Source of the DNA: Diplocloster modestus
GTDB lineage: Bacteria; Bacillota; Clostridia; Lachnospirales; Lachnospiraceae
Direction: 5' to 3'
Length of the DNA: 64,000 bases
Assembly (NCBI RefSeq): GCF_019042245.1
Contig: NZ_JAHQCX010000004.1
Coordinates: 310,001 to 374,000 of the forward strand
Position 1 is the stretch's first letter, and the number at the start of each line of letters is the position of its first letter. This document shows positions 16,683 through 25,112 of the stretch, one piece after another. Position numbers and translations under genes: made by a program. The notes under the pieces were generated by a model. It made no database searches, was not told where the DNA came from, and saw only the letters and a program-made list of their open reading frames with translations.

Positions 16683-17537
16683 TTATGCTCTCTCTACCAG
16701 ATCTCTGAACGCTTCGGTATCTCTGGGATATTTCTTCTGATCCGGCAGCAGATGCTTTTCTACCAGCATCTCATAGATATCCATCAGGGCCGGACGCTTC
16801 AGATGCGCCCTTGTCAGAATCTCTGTGTCGGAGAACACGTCCAATGCCGTCCCGTCCCCGATCACCTTACCTGCGCAGACCACCAGGACTCTCTGGGCCC
16901 AGCGGTAGGCAAAATCCACATCGTGTGTGGATATGATAATGGTTTTATCCTCTGACCCGAGCTTTTTCAGGACTTCCTCCAGCATTCCGGCGTTGACCGG
17001 ATCCAGGGAGGCGGTAGGCTCATCAAAAATGATCACTTCCGGCTTCATCGCGATGATATCCGCGATACTGACCCGCTTCTTTTCCCCGCCGCTTAAATAA
17101 TGCGGCGGCCTGTCCCGAAATTCGTTCAGATCCATATAATCCAGGGCCTCATCCACCAGCTTTTCCACTTCCGGCCTGGCCAGTTTCAGATTCATGGGTC
17201 CAAAGGACACCTCTGCCAATACCGTAGATGCGATGATCTGGCTATCCGCATCCTGGAAAACAATCCCCACCTTTTTGCGCAGCGCGTTGATATTTTTTTT
17301 ATTCACTTTTTCACCGTGAAAAAAGATCTCCCCATGATCTGGAGACAGCACCCCGTTCATATTTAAAAATAACGTGGATTTTCCCGCCCCATTGGCTCCA
17401 AGCACTGCAATACGTTCTCCTTTACAGATTCTTAGATTGACACCGTCAAGTGCCTGGGTTCCGGTATCATATTGATAGGTGAGTTCCCGGATTTCCAGAA
17501 TGGCAGGATTCTCTTCCACTCGCTGCTTTGATCCCAT
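16683..17537 (-). CDS. cbiO: Cobalt ECF transporter ATPase CbiO
   Basis: A 284-residue ABC ATPase with Walker A GANGAGKST, Q-loop FQDADSQI, signature YLSGGEKKR, Walker B VIIFDEPTASLD and switch His in STHDVDFAY. It energises CbiM/CbiN through CbiQ. GGAGG lies 5 nt before the ATG. It follows cbiQ by 59 nt and is the last gene before the second riboswitch. Confidence 0.95.
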   Translation of the reverse strand: MGSKQRVEENPAILEIRELTYQYDTGTQALDGVNLRICKGERIAVLGANGAGKSTLFLNMNGVLSPDHGEIFFHGEKVNKKNINALRKKVGIVFQDADSQIIASTVLAEVSFGPMNLKLARPEVEKLVDEALDYMDLNEFRDRPPHYLSGGEKKRVSIADIIAMKPEVIIFDEPTASLDPVNAGMLEEVLKKLGSEDKTIIISTHDVDFAYRWAQRVLVVCAGKVIGDGTALDVFSDTEILTRAHLKRPALMDIYEMLVEKHLLPDQKKYPRDTEAFRDLVERA

Positions 17538-17596
17538 TTTTTCCTCCAGCGGCGCATTTGCCGCGCCATCTATTCTAAAGCTCTATGTGTTTTCCC

Positions 17597-18391
17597 TCAT
17601 AAAAGAACCGACAAGCTCACCAAAGCAAGCAAATACCCGACAGCAGCCATTACCTGCCAGACCTCTGTTTTTTTCTCTTCCTCCAAAAACTTAAGCTCCC
17701 CTTCATATCCCCTGCTTTCCAGGGCATCATAGTAAATCCCTGCTTTCCGAAAGGACAGGATCAATAGATTTCCGGCTATATTCCCGAACGTATAGCAGCT
17801 TCTCCGGAAGCCCTCATACCCGAGCCTGGCCCTGGCCGCTGTACTCATTCTGCCCTGCACGTCCAGCAGTATAAAAATAAAACGGTATATCATATTCATC
17901 AGCTCGATGAGCAGTTTCGGCAGATGTGCCCGGCCCAGCACCGAGATGATTTCACTGGCAGGTGTGGAAAGCGTGAGCATATACATGGCGCTGACCGCAC
18001 CCAGAGCTTTAAAGCTCAGCTGAACCGCCCGCATGATGTCTGTTCTGGAAGTATATAAATAAAACAGGCGCAGATTCAGGTTAAAATCTCCGTAAGGCCT
18101 GGTGGCGACACCCAGTCCGATGGCGATACTTCCCATCAATATAAATGCGGCGGGAATTTTCATAAGGGACAGATACCGGCGGATACTTAAGCCTCCCACA
18201 CATATGGTCAGCAGACCCATGCTGATCATCACCGTAACAGATACCCAGATATGATCCAAAACGATGCAGACGATCAGCAGAGCGACAGAAAACAACACTT
18301 TAAAGGAGGCGTTTACTTTCCGCATGCCGGAGGTGTAAGCATAGTAATCAATCGACTCCGCTCCCTGGTGTTTGTGAGGTTGCCTGCTCAT
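17597..18391 (-). CDS. cbiQ: Cobalt ECF transporter T component CbiQ
   Basis: About 264 residues with five or so membrane helices (for example VLFSVALLIVCIVL and VMAAVGYLLALVSL) and the cytoplasmic coupling segments LGRAHLPKLL and ARLGYEG that dock on the ATPase. The start at 18391 forms an ATGA overlap with the cbiC stop; an ATG two codons upstream is equally readable. Confidence 0.93.
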   Translation of the reverse strand: MSRQPHKHQGAESIDYYAYTSGMRKVNASFKVLFSVALLIVCIVLDHIWVSVTVMISMGLLTICVGGLSIRRYLSLMKIPAAFILMGSIAIGLGVATRPYGDFNLNLRLFYLYTSRTDIMRAVQLSFKALGAVSAMYMLTLSTPASEIISVLGRAHLPKLLIELMNMIYRFIFILLDVQGRMSTAARARLGYEGFRRSCYTFGNIAGNLLILSFRKAGIYYDALESRGYEGELKFLEEEKKTEVWQVMAAVGYLLALVSLSVLL

Positions 18392-19008
18392 ACACACATA
18401 TACAGCAGGGCGTTGCAGATCGCAGCCGCCACGTTGCTGCCGCCTTTTCTTCCTCTGGCGACGATATAGGGAACATCCGCCTCCATCAGATATTCCTTGG
18501 CCTCCGCCACATTTACGAAACCAACCGGAACCCCGATCACCAGCCGGGGATGAATACGGCCTTCGTCGATCAGCTCCCGCAGGCGGATCAGTGCCGTAGG
18601 AGCATTGCCGATGGCAAAGATAAAATCTTCTCCCAGGCCGGCCGCTTTTTCCATGCTGACGGCCGCCCGGGTAACCCCTCTTCGCTTCGCTTCTCCGGCC
18701 ACATCCTCATCGGCCATAAAGCAGTGGACCTGCCCTCCGAATCCGGCCAGGGTCTGTTTGCTGATACCCGCCTTTCCCATATTCGTGTCCGTCACGATCG
18801 ACACGCCGTTTTGGATCGCAGCCAGTGCTTTTTCCACCGCCTGGTCAGAGAAGCACAGGGTATCCGCGTAGGAAAAATCCGCCGTTGTATGGATCACCCG
18901 TTTGATCACCGGTTTTTGTATCGGGTCCAGATCCCGCTTAAGTTCCTGCTCAATAATTTCAAAACTTCTCTGTTCTATTTTTTGAGGGTCCATGGTATCA
19001 AAATGCAT
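18388..19008 (-). CDS. cbiC: Cobalt-precorrin-8 methylmutase CbiC
   Basis: A 206-residue enzyme that moves the C-11 methyl to C-12 to form cobyrinic acid. The catalytic His lies in VIHTTADFSYAD (near residue 40), and the ligand-binding block is TDTNMGKAGI with VGFVNVAEAKE near the end. GGAGG lies 9 nt before the ATG. Confidence 0.96.
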   Translation of the reverse strand: MHFDTMDPQKIEQRSFEIIEQELKRDLDPIQKPVIKRVIHTTADFSYADTLCFSDQAVEKALAAIQNGVSIVTDTNMGKAGISKQTLAGFGGQVHCFMADEDVAGEAKRRGVTRAAVSMEKAAGLGEDFIFAIGNAPTALIRLRELIDEGRIHPRLVIGVPVGFVNVAEAKEYLMEADVPYIVARGRKGGSNVAAAICNALLYMCV

Positions 19009-19034
19009 ACGAAACCGCCTCCTTCTTCCTGCTC

Positions 19035-20606
19035 TTATATTCCGACCATACGGTAAATCTCGTTTATATTCAGATTTTCCCGCACCGCGTCCGCCAGCTG
19101 GTCGTATTGCCTTCGCTTATACTCTTCGATATCCATATGCCTGCTGTCTTCAAAGGACAATCCTTTCCGCCGGTAGATCAGACGCAGAAAACGGTTGGTA
19201 AATTCATTGTTTTCAAATATCCCATGCACATAAGTGCCGGCTGCATTCCGGCAGACACATCCGTCCGCTTTCACCGGTCCCGCTCCGGAGCCGCTTACGG
19301 CTAACCGTATCCTGGAAAAATCAGACACCTGTCCAAACTCCCTGCCACATTTGTCTGACCCTGAGCCCCCGGTTCCGGAGGCCGCGGCGCCGATGGTACG
19401 CGATGTCCCCATGTGGATTTCATATCCGGTAAAAGAGCTGCCCGACAGCCCCTGGTAAAAGCCCGTAAGGCCTGACACGGTACCGTGGACTCTGGTTCTT
19501 ACCTTCTGTTCTTCAAATACTGTCTGGACCGGCAAAAGCCCCATCCCCTGCATCTGTCCGCCATACTCCACCCCGCAGGGATCACAAAGGCTCTCCCCCA
19601 GCATCTGATAACCGCCGCAGATCCCGAATACCGGAACCCCTTTCGCCGCACACTTAAGAACCGCTGTCTCCAGCCCGCTCTGCCGCAGCCATCTGAGATC
19701 TCCCATGGTATTCTTCGTACCCGGCAGCAGGATCAGATCCGGCTCCCCCAGTTCTTTCACTGACGATACATATACAACCTCCAGCCCCTCCACGGTTTCC
19801 AGCGGATTAAAGTCCGTAAAATTAGAAATATGCGGCAGCCGGATTACCGCCGCTTTTACTTCCCCGGCTGTACCCTTCCTATAGAACCGTTCCGTCAGGC
19901 TGTCCTCGTCCTCGATATCCACGCTGATCCACGGCATCACACCCACGACCGGCAGCCGGCACTTTTCCTCCAGCATGGCGATTCCAGGTTCCAGGATGCC
20001 ACGGTCGCCCCGGAACTTGTTGATGATCAGTCCCTTGACCCGCTCCCGCTCCTGCGGTTCCAGAAGTTCTACGGTACCGTACAGCTGGGCGAAGACACCG
20101 CCCCGGTCTATATCCCCTGCCAGCAGGACAGGCGCGTCCACCATCTTTGCCAGTCCCATATTGACGATATCATGGGTCTTTAAATTGATCTCCGCGGGGC
20201 TTCCCGCACCTTCGATCACGATGATGTCCCGGTCTTTTTCCAGTTCCCGGTAGGCCTCCATGATCACCGGTACCAGCTTCTGTTTATAGCGGAAATATTC
20301 AGCTGCGGGCATATTTCCCCGTACCTCACCGCATACGATCACCTGGCTTCCCACATCGCTGACCGGTTTTAACAGGATCGGGTTCATCCGCACCGACGGT
20401 TCGATGCCTGCCGCCTCCGCCTGCACCACCTGCGCCCGCCCCATCTCCAGCCCTTCCGCCGTTATATAGGAATTAAGCGCCATGTTCTGGGATTTGAACG
20501 GAGCCACGCGGTAGCCGTCCTGGGCGAATACCCGGAGCAATCCGGCTGTCAGCAGGCTCTTTCCCGCATTTGACATCGTTCCCTGTATCATTATATTTTT
20601 AGCCAC
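19035..20606 (-). CDS. cbiP: Cobyric acid synthase CbiP/CobQ
   Basis: About 523 residues. This glutamine-dependent ATPase amidates four carboxylates of adenosyl-cobyrinate diamide. The N-terminal P-loop-like domain begins [20 protein letters not shown]. The C-terminal class I amidotransferase-like domain has [12 protein letters not shown] (nucleophile Cys) and late YVHGIFEN (His). GTG at 20606 is chosen because relatives begin AKNIMIQGT and AGGTG lies just upstream; it overlaps cobD by 8 nt. The longer frame to 20675 adds an unconserved Arg-rich leader. Confidence 0.95.
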   Translation of the reverse strand: MAKNIMIQGTMSNAGKSLLTAGLLRVFAQDGYRVAPFKSQNMALNSYITAEGLEMGRAQVVQAEAAGIEPSVRMNPILLKPVSDVGSQVIVCGEVRGNMPAAEYFRYKQKLVPVIMEAYRELEKDRDIIVIEGAGSPAEINLKTHDIVNMGLAKMVDAPVLLAGDIDRGGVFAQLYGTVELLEPQERERVKGLIINKFRGDRGILEPGIAMLEEKCRLPVVGVMPWISVDIEDEDSLTERFYRKGTAGEVKAAVIRLPHISNFTDFNPLETVEGLEVVYVSSVKELGEPDLILLPGTKNTMGDLRWLRQSGLETAVLKCAAKGVPVFGICGGYQMLGESLCDPCGVEYGGQMQGMGLLPVQTVFEEQKVRTRVHGTVSGLTGFYQGLSGSSFTGYEIHMGTSRTIGAAASGTGGSGSDKCGREFGQVSDFSRIRLAVSGSGAGPVKADGCVCRNAAGTYVHGIFENNEFTNRFLRLIYRRKGLSFEDSRHMDIEEYKRRQYDQLADAVRENLNINEIYRMVGI

Positions 20607-21753
20607 AACTCTCACCTGCCTGTTCCATTCCCGGTGACGGCTGCATTCCCGGGTACTGTTCCTTCCCTGCCGCATTTACAATACGCCGGATCTCCCGCAG
20701 CAACACCCTGTTTTCCTCCGGGTTTTTGACCGCTGCCCGGTAATATCCGGCCGTTAGGCCCTGGTAATTCGCACAGCTGCGGATCAGGATCCCTGCCCTC
20801 TCCAGTCCTTCAAATAAAGGGATCCGGCTATAGAAGCATATAAAATCCGCGGCCGGGGAAAATACTTCCATTCCCAGTTCCCGAAGTTTTTCGGCCATCT
20901 CCTTTTGCTGGTTACGGATCAGCTCCCTGGTGCGAGGCAAATAATCCCACCGGGGTTCCCGGATCCTGTGCCTGGCGATGCTGGTACCGGCCGTCTGTGC
21001 AGCCTGGGATACACTCCATTCGGGGATCTGTTCCCGGACTCCCCGCAGCAGCGTGTTATCGCTGCACATGCCATAGCCCAGGCGGATTCCCGGCATCGCA
21101 TAAATCTTCGTAAAGGCATTCAGTACAAACAGCTGCGGATTTTCTTTCAATACCCGTTTCCCGCTGGCAGTCTCATAATCCTCACAAAACGGGAGAAAAC
21201 ATTCATCCAGCATTACAACGGTCCCCGATTCCCGGCACTGTCTCAGAATGTTTGCAAACAAATCCTTTTCCAGACGGTTGCCCATGGGATTTGCAGGATT
21301 GCACAGATACAATAGGTCTGTATCCGGCGTCAGTTTGTTAAGGATTTCATCCGTGATCCGGAAACCGTTCTCTTTTTTCAGGATAAAAGACACGGCCTGT
21401 CCGCCGGCGGCATCCACGGCCCGCTCATATTCGGAAAATGAGGGCTGGGGGACCAGCGCCCGGAGCGGCCTTTCTTTTTTCTTCGCCAGTGCCCTTGGAA
21501 GCGCATAGATTAATTCCGATGCGCCGTTGCCGCAGATTACCCACTCACCGGGGACCTGCTCCATCTGGGCTATGGCAGTCTTTAATCCGCGGTATTCCGG
21601 GTCCGGATACCGCTCACAGCAGACCGCTTCCTCCCGAAGCTTCTGAAGCGCGAACGCAGGTATTCCAAGCGGATTGATATTGCTGGAGAAATCATACCTG
21701 ATCTGCCGGTTGTATATATTGCCTCCGTGCCTGTCCTGGTCTGTAGGTCTCAT
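20599..21753 (-). CDS. cobD: Threonine-phosphate decarboxylase CobD
   Basis: About 384 residues, a fold-type I PLP enzyme making (R)-1-amino-2-propanol phosphate for the nucleotide loop. Visible are HGGNIYNRQ and [10 protein letters not shown] near the start, [16 protein letters not shown] and the PLP Lys in [17 protein letters not shown]. The ATG at 21753 has AAGGAG 8 nt upstream, better than the ATG codons at 21777. Histidinol-phosphate aminotransferase is the close paralogue; the neighbours decide for CobD. Confidence 0.93.
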   Translation of the reverse strand: MRPTDQDRHGGNIYNRQIRYDFSSNINPLGIPAFALQKLREEAVCCERYPDPEYRGLKTAIAQMEQVPGEWVICGNGASELIYALPRALAKKKERPLRALVPQPSFSEYERAVDAAGGQAVSFILKKENGFRITDEILNKLTPDTDLLYLCNPANPMGNRLEKDLFANILRQCRESGTVVMLDECFLPFCEDYETASGKRVLKENPQLFVLNAFTKIYAMPGIRLGYGMCSDNTLLRGVREQIPEWSVSQAAQTAGTSIARHRIREPRWDYLPRTRELIRNQQKEMAEKLRELGMEVFSPAADFICFYSRIPLFEGLERAGILIRSCANYQGLTAGYYRAAVKNPEENRVLLREIRRIVNAAGKEQYPGMQPSPGMEQAGESCG

Positions 21754-21777
21754 TCTGGTAAGCTCCTTCATTATCAT

Positions 21778-22743
21778 TCAGATCTTTATTCTCATGATAC
21801 AATACATCCCCCCTCTGACGGCGCACACCGCCAAAAGGGCAAGAACCGCCGAACCGTACAGCAGACGGTTGGCCAGCCTGATATCCTCCGCATCTACCGG
21901 CCGGACCGGATCTCCGATCACCGGCTTCTCTTTCTTATGCCCGAAGTACCAGGCGTCTCCCGCCAGCTGGATCTTTAGTGCCCCGGCGCAGGCTGCCTCG
22001 GTCTGCGCCGAATTGGGGCTGTCATGTTTCCTGCCGTCCCGCCTTAAGATCCGCCACGCGTTCTTTCCATCCATTCCCAGCAGAAATGAAACTGCCGTCA
22101 TGAGCAGGCCGCTGATCCTGGATGGAAGATAATTCAATATGTCATCCACTCTGGCCGCTGTTCTGCCAAAATACAGGTATTTTTCATTTTTATAACCAAT
22201 CATGGAATCCATCGTATTCACCGCTTTATAGAAAAAACCCAGCAAAGGGCCACCCAGTGCCATATAAAGCAGAGGCGCGATACTGCCATCCGACGCGTTC
22301 TCCGCCACGGTTTCCACCGCGGCCTTTGTTATCCCCGTCTCATCCAGCACAGAGGTATCTCTCCCCACAATCATGGACACCGCTGTTCTGGCTCCTTCCA
22401 CGTCGCCGTCCTTCAGCGCCTGGTAGACTTTCATGCTCTCAACCTTCAGACATTTCGTCGCCAGCAGCTGGTAACACATAAACGCTTCCACCGCCATACC
22501 AAGATACCGGTGTATCCGATAAGACAGCAGCAGCAGGCCCGCTGGTATCAGTACGGATACGAGACATACCAACACCGCCAGAGCCGCCCCTTTCCACAAC
22601 TGGACCCCTGGTGGATCTTCTTCTCTTAAAAGCCGCTGCTCCAGCTGTTGAATGACCCATCCGATTCCCCGTATCGGATGCGGCATCCAGTACGGATCCC
22701 CAAACAGAAGATCCAGTATAAATCCTGTTATCAAACGAATCAT
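21778..22743 (-). CDS. cbiB: Adenosylcobinamide-phosphate synthase CbiB
   Basis: A 321-residue integral membrane enzyme that attaches aminopropanol phosphate to adenosylcobyric acid. Typical segments are LDLLFGDPYWMPHPIRGIG, SMIVGRDTS, ENASDGSIAPLLYMALGG and NTMDSMIGYKNEKY. It overlaps the phosphatase gene by 4 nt and precedes cobD by 24 nt. Confidence 0.96.
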   Translation of the reverse strand: MIRLITGFILDLLFGDPYWMPHPIRGIGWVIQQLEQRLLREEDPPGVQLWKGAALAVLVCLVSVLIPAGLLLLSYRIHRYLGMAVEAFMCYQLLATKCLKVESMKVYQALKDGDVEGARTAVSMIVGRDTSVLDETGITKAAVETVAENASDGSIAPLLYMALGGPLLGFFYKAVNTMDSMIGYKNEKYLYFGRTAARVDDILNYLPSRISGLLMTAVSFLLGMDGKNAWRILRRDGRKHDSPNSAQTEAACAGALKIQLAGDAWYFGHKKEKPVIGDPVRPVDAEDIRLANRLLYGSAVLALLAVCAVRGGMYCIMRIKI

Positions 22744-23387
22744 AATTTCCTCACAATCTTAAGCTGCCATCCATCGCTGCCCTCTGCCTGAACAACGCCC
22801 TCGCCCCCACCGCCGTCTGTTTGCACAACGCATTCAAACCCGCCGCCGTTGGCGCATTGATAATCAAAATAATCACCCTTTGGTTCCCCCAGAGCTTCCA
22901 TGACCGCCATGATGGTTCCTCCATGTGCGATCATAACCAAACTCTTTTGCACCTGCTTAAGCTCTTGGTTCCATTTGGCCGCCGCCCTGTTCATCACATG
23001 GAGAAATTCTCCGACACATCTCTCCTTAAAGTGCGCTCTGTCCTCTCCTCCCGGAAACGGAAGCGTACCGCCGCTGTCGATCCATTCCCGGTACTCTTTG
23101 CACCCGCTTAATTCCAGATAATTCTTTCCTTCGAACAGGCCGAAGCTGCATTCCTTCCATGCGCTGACCGGGCAAAATTCCATACCCGGATAGAGCAGGC
23201 CTGCTGTCTGTACACACCGCCTCATGGGACTTATATACAGCAGGTCCGCTTTTGGGTACCGCCCCGCTTCTTTTGCCTCCAGCAGCGCGCGCACTCCGGA
23301 TGGGCTCAGATCCTCATCCGTGGTTCCTATATACCGCTTTTCTTCGTTGCCCTTTGTCATCCCATGCCGGATCAGCGTAATCTTCAT
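22740..23387 (-). CDS. cobC: Histidine phosphatase, alpha-ribazole phosphatase CobC-like
   Basis: About 215 residues of the histidine phosphatase family: catalytic LIRHGMTKGN, SPMRRCVQTA, the acid in KECSFGLFEGK and the second His in IAHGGTIMAV. In this setting it probably dephosphorylates alpha-ribazole or adenosylcobalamin phosphate. A Gly-rich stretch (TDGGGGEGVVQAEGS) interrupts the C-terminus. Start 23387 gives an ATGA overlap with the upstream gene and places the motif at the usual N-terminal position. Confidence 0.88.
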   Translation of the reverse strand: MKITLIRHGMTKGNEEKRYIGTTDEDLSPSGVRALLEAKEAGRYPKADLLYISPMRRCVQTAGLLYPGMEFCPVSAWKECSFGLFEGKNYLELSGCKEYREWIDSGGTLPFPGGEDRAHFKERCVGEFLHVMNRAAAKWNQELKQVQKSLVMIAHGGTIMAVMEALGEPKGDYFDYQCANGGGFECVVQTDGGGGEGVVQAEGSDGWQLKIVRKL

Positions 23388-23713
23388 TTTATCTTCTGTC
23401 CGATTCCGCATACGATCCGAACCACCGTCTGCGCCGCCTGCGCCGCTTCACACATGGTCCGTCCCACCGCTTCCCGGAACTCTCTTTCTTCTTTTTCTAT
23501 GGGTACCACTCCATATCCCACTTCGTCACAGATAATAACCACATCCGGTTTTTCTGACAGCAGATCCTTAAGGCACCCGATGGGATCCTGCCGCTGCTCC
23601 AGCTGCCGCCGGATCACTTCCTGATAATCGGAAATGATATCCGCCCCGCTTCCCTCCGTCATTTCCACATAGGCCCGTTTTCCCTGTGCCTTTCCTCCAA
23701 TATATAAATGCAT
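23384..23713 (-). CDS. Short CobU-like protein
   Basis: About 109 residues. The start HLYIGGKAQGKRAYVEM resembles the P-loop of the CobU kinase (GGxxxGKS) with Ser replaced by Arg. The second half, ICDEVGYGVVPIEKEEREF and GRTMCEAAQAAQTVVRIVCG, resembles the CobU C-terminus. The middle of CobU, including its guanylylated His region, is missing. It lies right after cobS, while a full-length cobU lies right before it. It may be a regulatory or degenerate duplicate, or a separate small NTPase. GGAGG lies 8 nt before the ATG. Confidence 0.75.
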   Translation of the reverse strand: MHLYIGGKAQGKRAYVEMTEGSGADIISDYQEVIRRQLEQRQDPIGCLKDLLSEKPDVVIICDEVGYGVVPIEKEEREFREAVGRTMCEAAQAAQTVVRIVCGIGQKIK

Positions 23714-23733
23714 CCGGCATCCCTCCTGTCTTT

Positions 23734-24498
23734 CTATAGGAAACGCTGTAAAACCACCAGAACCAGCAGCATACAAAGCTCCGCACATGCCAGGAACCAG
23801 CCGGCCAGATCGCCGGTCACCCCGCCGAACTCTTTGTAAGCCTTATAGCGGTAGTAGATAAAACACAAGCCGCCGGCCGCACACATCCCGCTCCCCAGTA
23901 CCGGCTGCACCGCTGCCATCACAGCTGCCGTAACCGCCAGCAGAAGTATCAGAACCAGCCGTACCGCCCTTTTATGAGCGGTTGATGAAAATGCGTAAAG
24001 CAGCCCTTCTTTCCTGGCCCCCCGGAACCATACGACAGAAAGGCCGCTCAATGTCCTGGACCAGACAAAGCTGCACCCGTACAAAATAAAGGCCGTCTGA
24101 TTCTTAAGCTCCGTTAAAGCCCCATAGGTCAAAAGGACATATGGGATGAGCATTAACACCGCAAACGCACCGATATGGGAGTCTTTCAGAATCTCCAACT
24201 TCCTCTCCTTCGGCTTATAGGAATGCAGCGCGTCCATCGTATCCATATATCCGTCCAGATGAATGCCTCCGGTAACGAGGACTGACAAAGTCAGAACCCC
24301 GGCTCCCAGGAACGCCTGGCTGAAACCGGCCAGACGGCAGATGGTGTAAAAACCGAATATAAGCAGCCCCAGCACCGCGCCTACCAATGGGAAAAAGCAG
24401 ATACTGTAACGCATATTTTTCTCAGACCACTCAACTCCCGGCATCGGAATTTTACTGTACATCCCAAAGGCGATGATACATGATTTCAGGATTGTCAT
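23734..24498 (-). CDS. cobS: Cobalamin (5'-phosphate) synthase CobS
   Basis: A 254-residue membrane enzyme joining adenosylcobinamide-GDP and alpha-ribazole (phosphate). The active-site motif GGIHLDGYMDTMDAL and KDSHIGAFAV are present, with about six membrane helices. It overlaps cobU by 4 nt. Confidence 0.96.
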   Translation of the reverse strand: MTILKSCIIAFGMYSKIPMPGVEWSEKNMRYSICFFPLVGAVLGLLIFGFYTICRLAGFSQAFLGAGVLTLSVLVTGGIHLDGYMDTMDALHSYKPKERKLEILKDSHIGAFAVLMLIPYVLLTYGALTELKNQTAFILYGCSFVWSRTLSGLSVVWFRGARKEGLLYAFSSTAHKRAVRLVLILLLAVTAAVMAAVQPVLGSGMCAAGGLCFIYYRYKAYKEFGGVTGDLAGWFLACAELCMLLVLVVLQRFL

Positions 24499-25112
24499 CG
24501 TTCTTCCCCTTTCCCTGCGGGCACTGCCGATATGGTTTTCAGCAGAACCGGAATCGAATAGACGACCTCATATACCTGATCCATCCAGGCTCCCAGCAAG
24601 GTATTCAGAAAGCCGAGACTCTCTATATACCCCTCCGTTTCCGGCGGATAGGTATGGCCGTCGGAAAATATCTCATTGGTGACGATGACCAGGTGACGGC
24701 ACCGCCGGCCCAGATCCTTTATCTGGCGGAAGATGCGTTCTGCCAGCGCCTTTGGCTCTTCCTTAAGCGATTGTTCCCCATACATCTCATTTGCCAGCAG
24801 ATTCGAAAGGCATTCCAAAAGGACTGTCGGGGAAATGCCGCCGCCCGCGGCATCCGCAACGGCTCTGTCCTTCCCTGCTGCGTCTGGATGCAGTTCAAAC
24901 GCCTGATGAATATTCCGGTAACACTCGATCGTCTGAAATCCCTTTGCCTCCCGAAGCCTGCGATGACGGCGTATCCTCTTTCCTGCCTCCTCGCCATAGG
25001 GTTCCATGGTTGCTATGTAATAGAGGGATACGCCTCTTGAGAGCTCTGCGGCCAGGTTTTCCGCATATTCCGATTTCCCGCTGGCGCTTCCGCCGGTCAC
25101 CAGGCATCTCAT
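24495..25112 (-). CDS. cobU: Adenosylcobinamide kinase/guanylyltransferase CobU
   Basis: A 205-residue bifunctional enzyme that phosphorylates adenosylcobinamide and transfers GMP. P-loop VTGGSASGKSEYAE, the IATMEPYGEE segment, the RIRRHRRLR His region and VTNEIFSDG are visible. It is longer than usual because of an Ala/Gly-rich insertion near residue 85 (AGKDRAVADAAGGG). It overlaps both neighbours by 4 nt. Confidence 0.93.
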   Translation of the reverse strand: MRCLVTGGSASGKSEYAENLAAELSRGVSLYYIATMEPYGEEAGKRIRRHRRLREAKGFQTIECYRNIHQAFELHPDAAGKDRAVADAAGGGISPTVLLECLSNLLANEMYGEQSLKEEPKALAERIFRQIKDLGRRCRHLVIVTNEIFSDGHTYPPETEGYIESLGFLNTLLGAWMDQVYEVVYSIPVLLKTISAVPAGKGEER

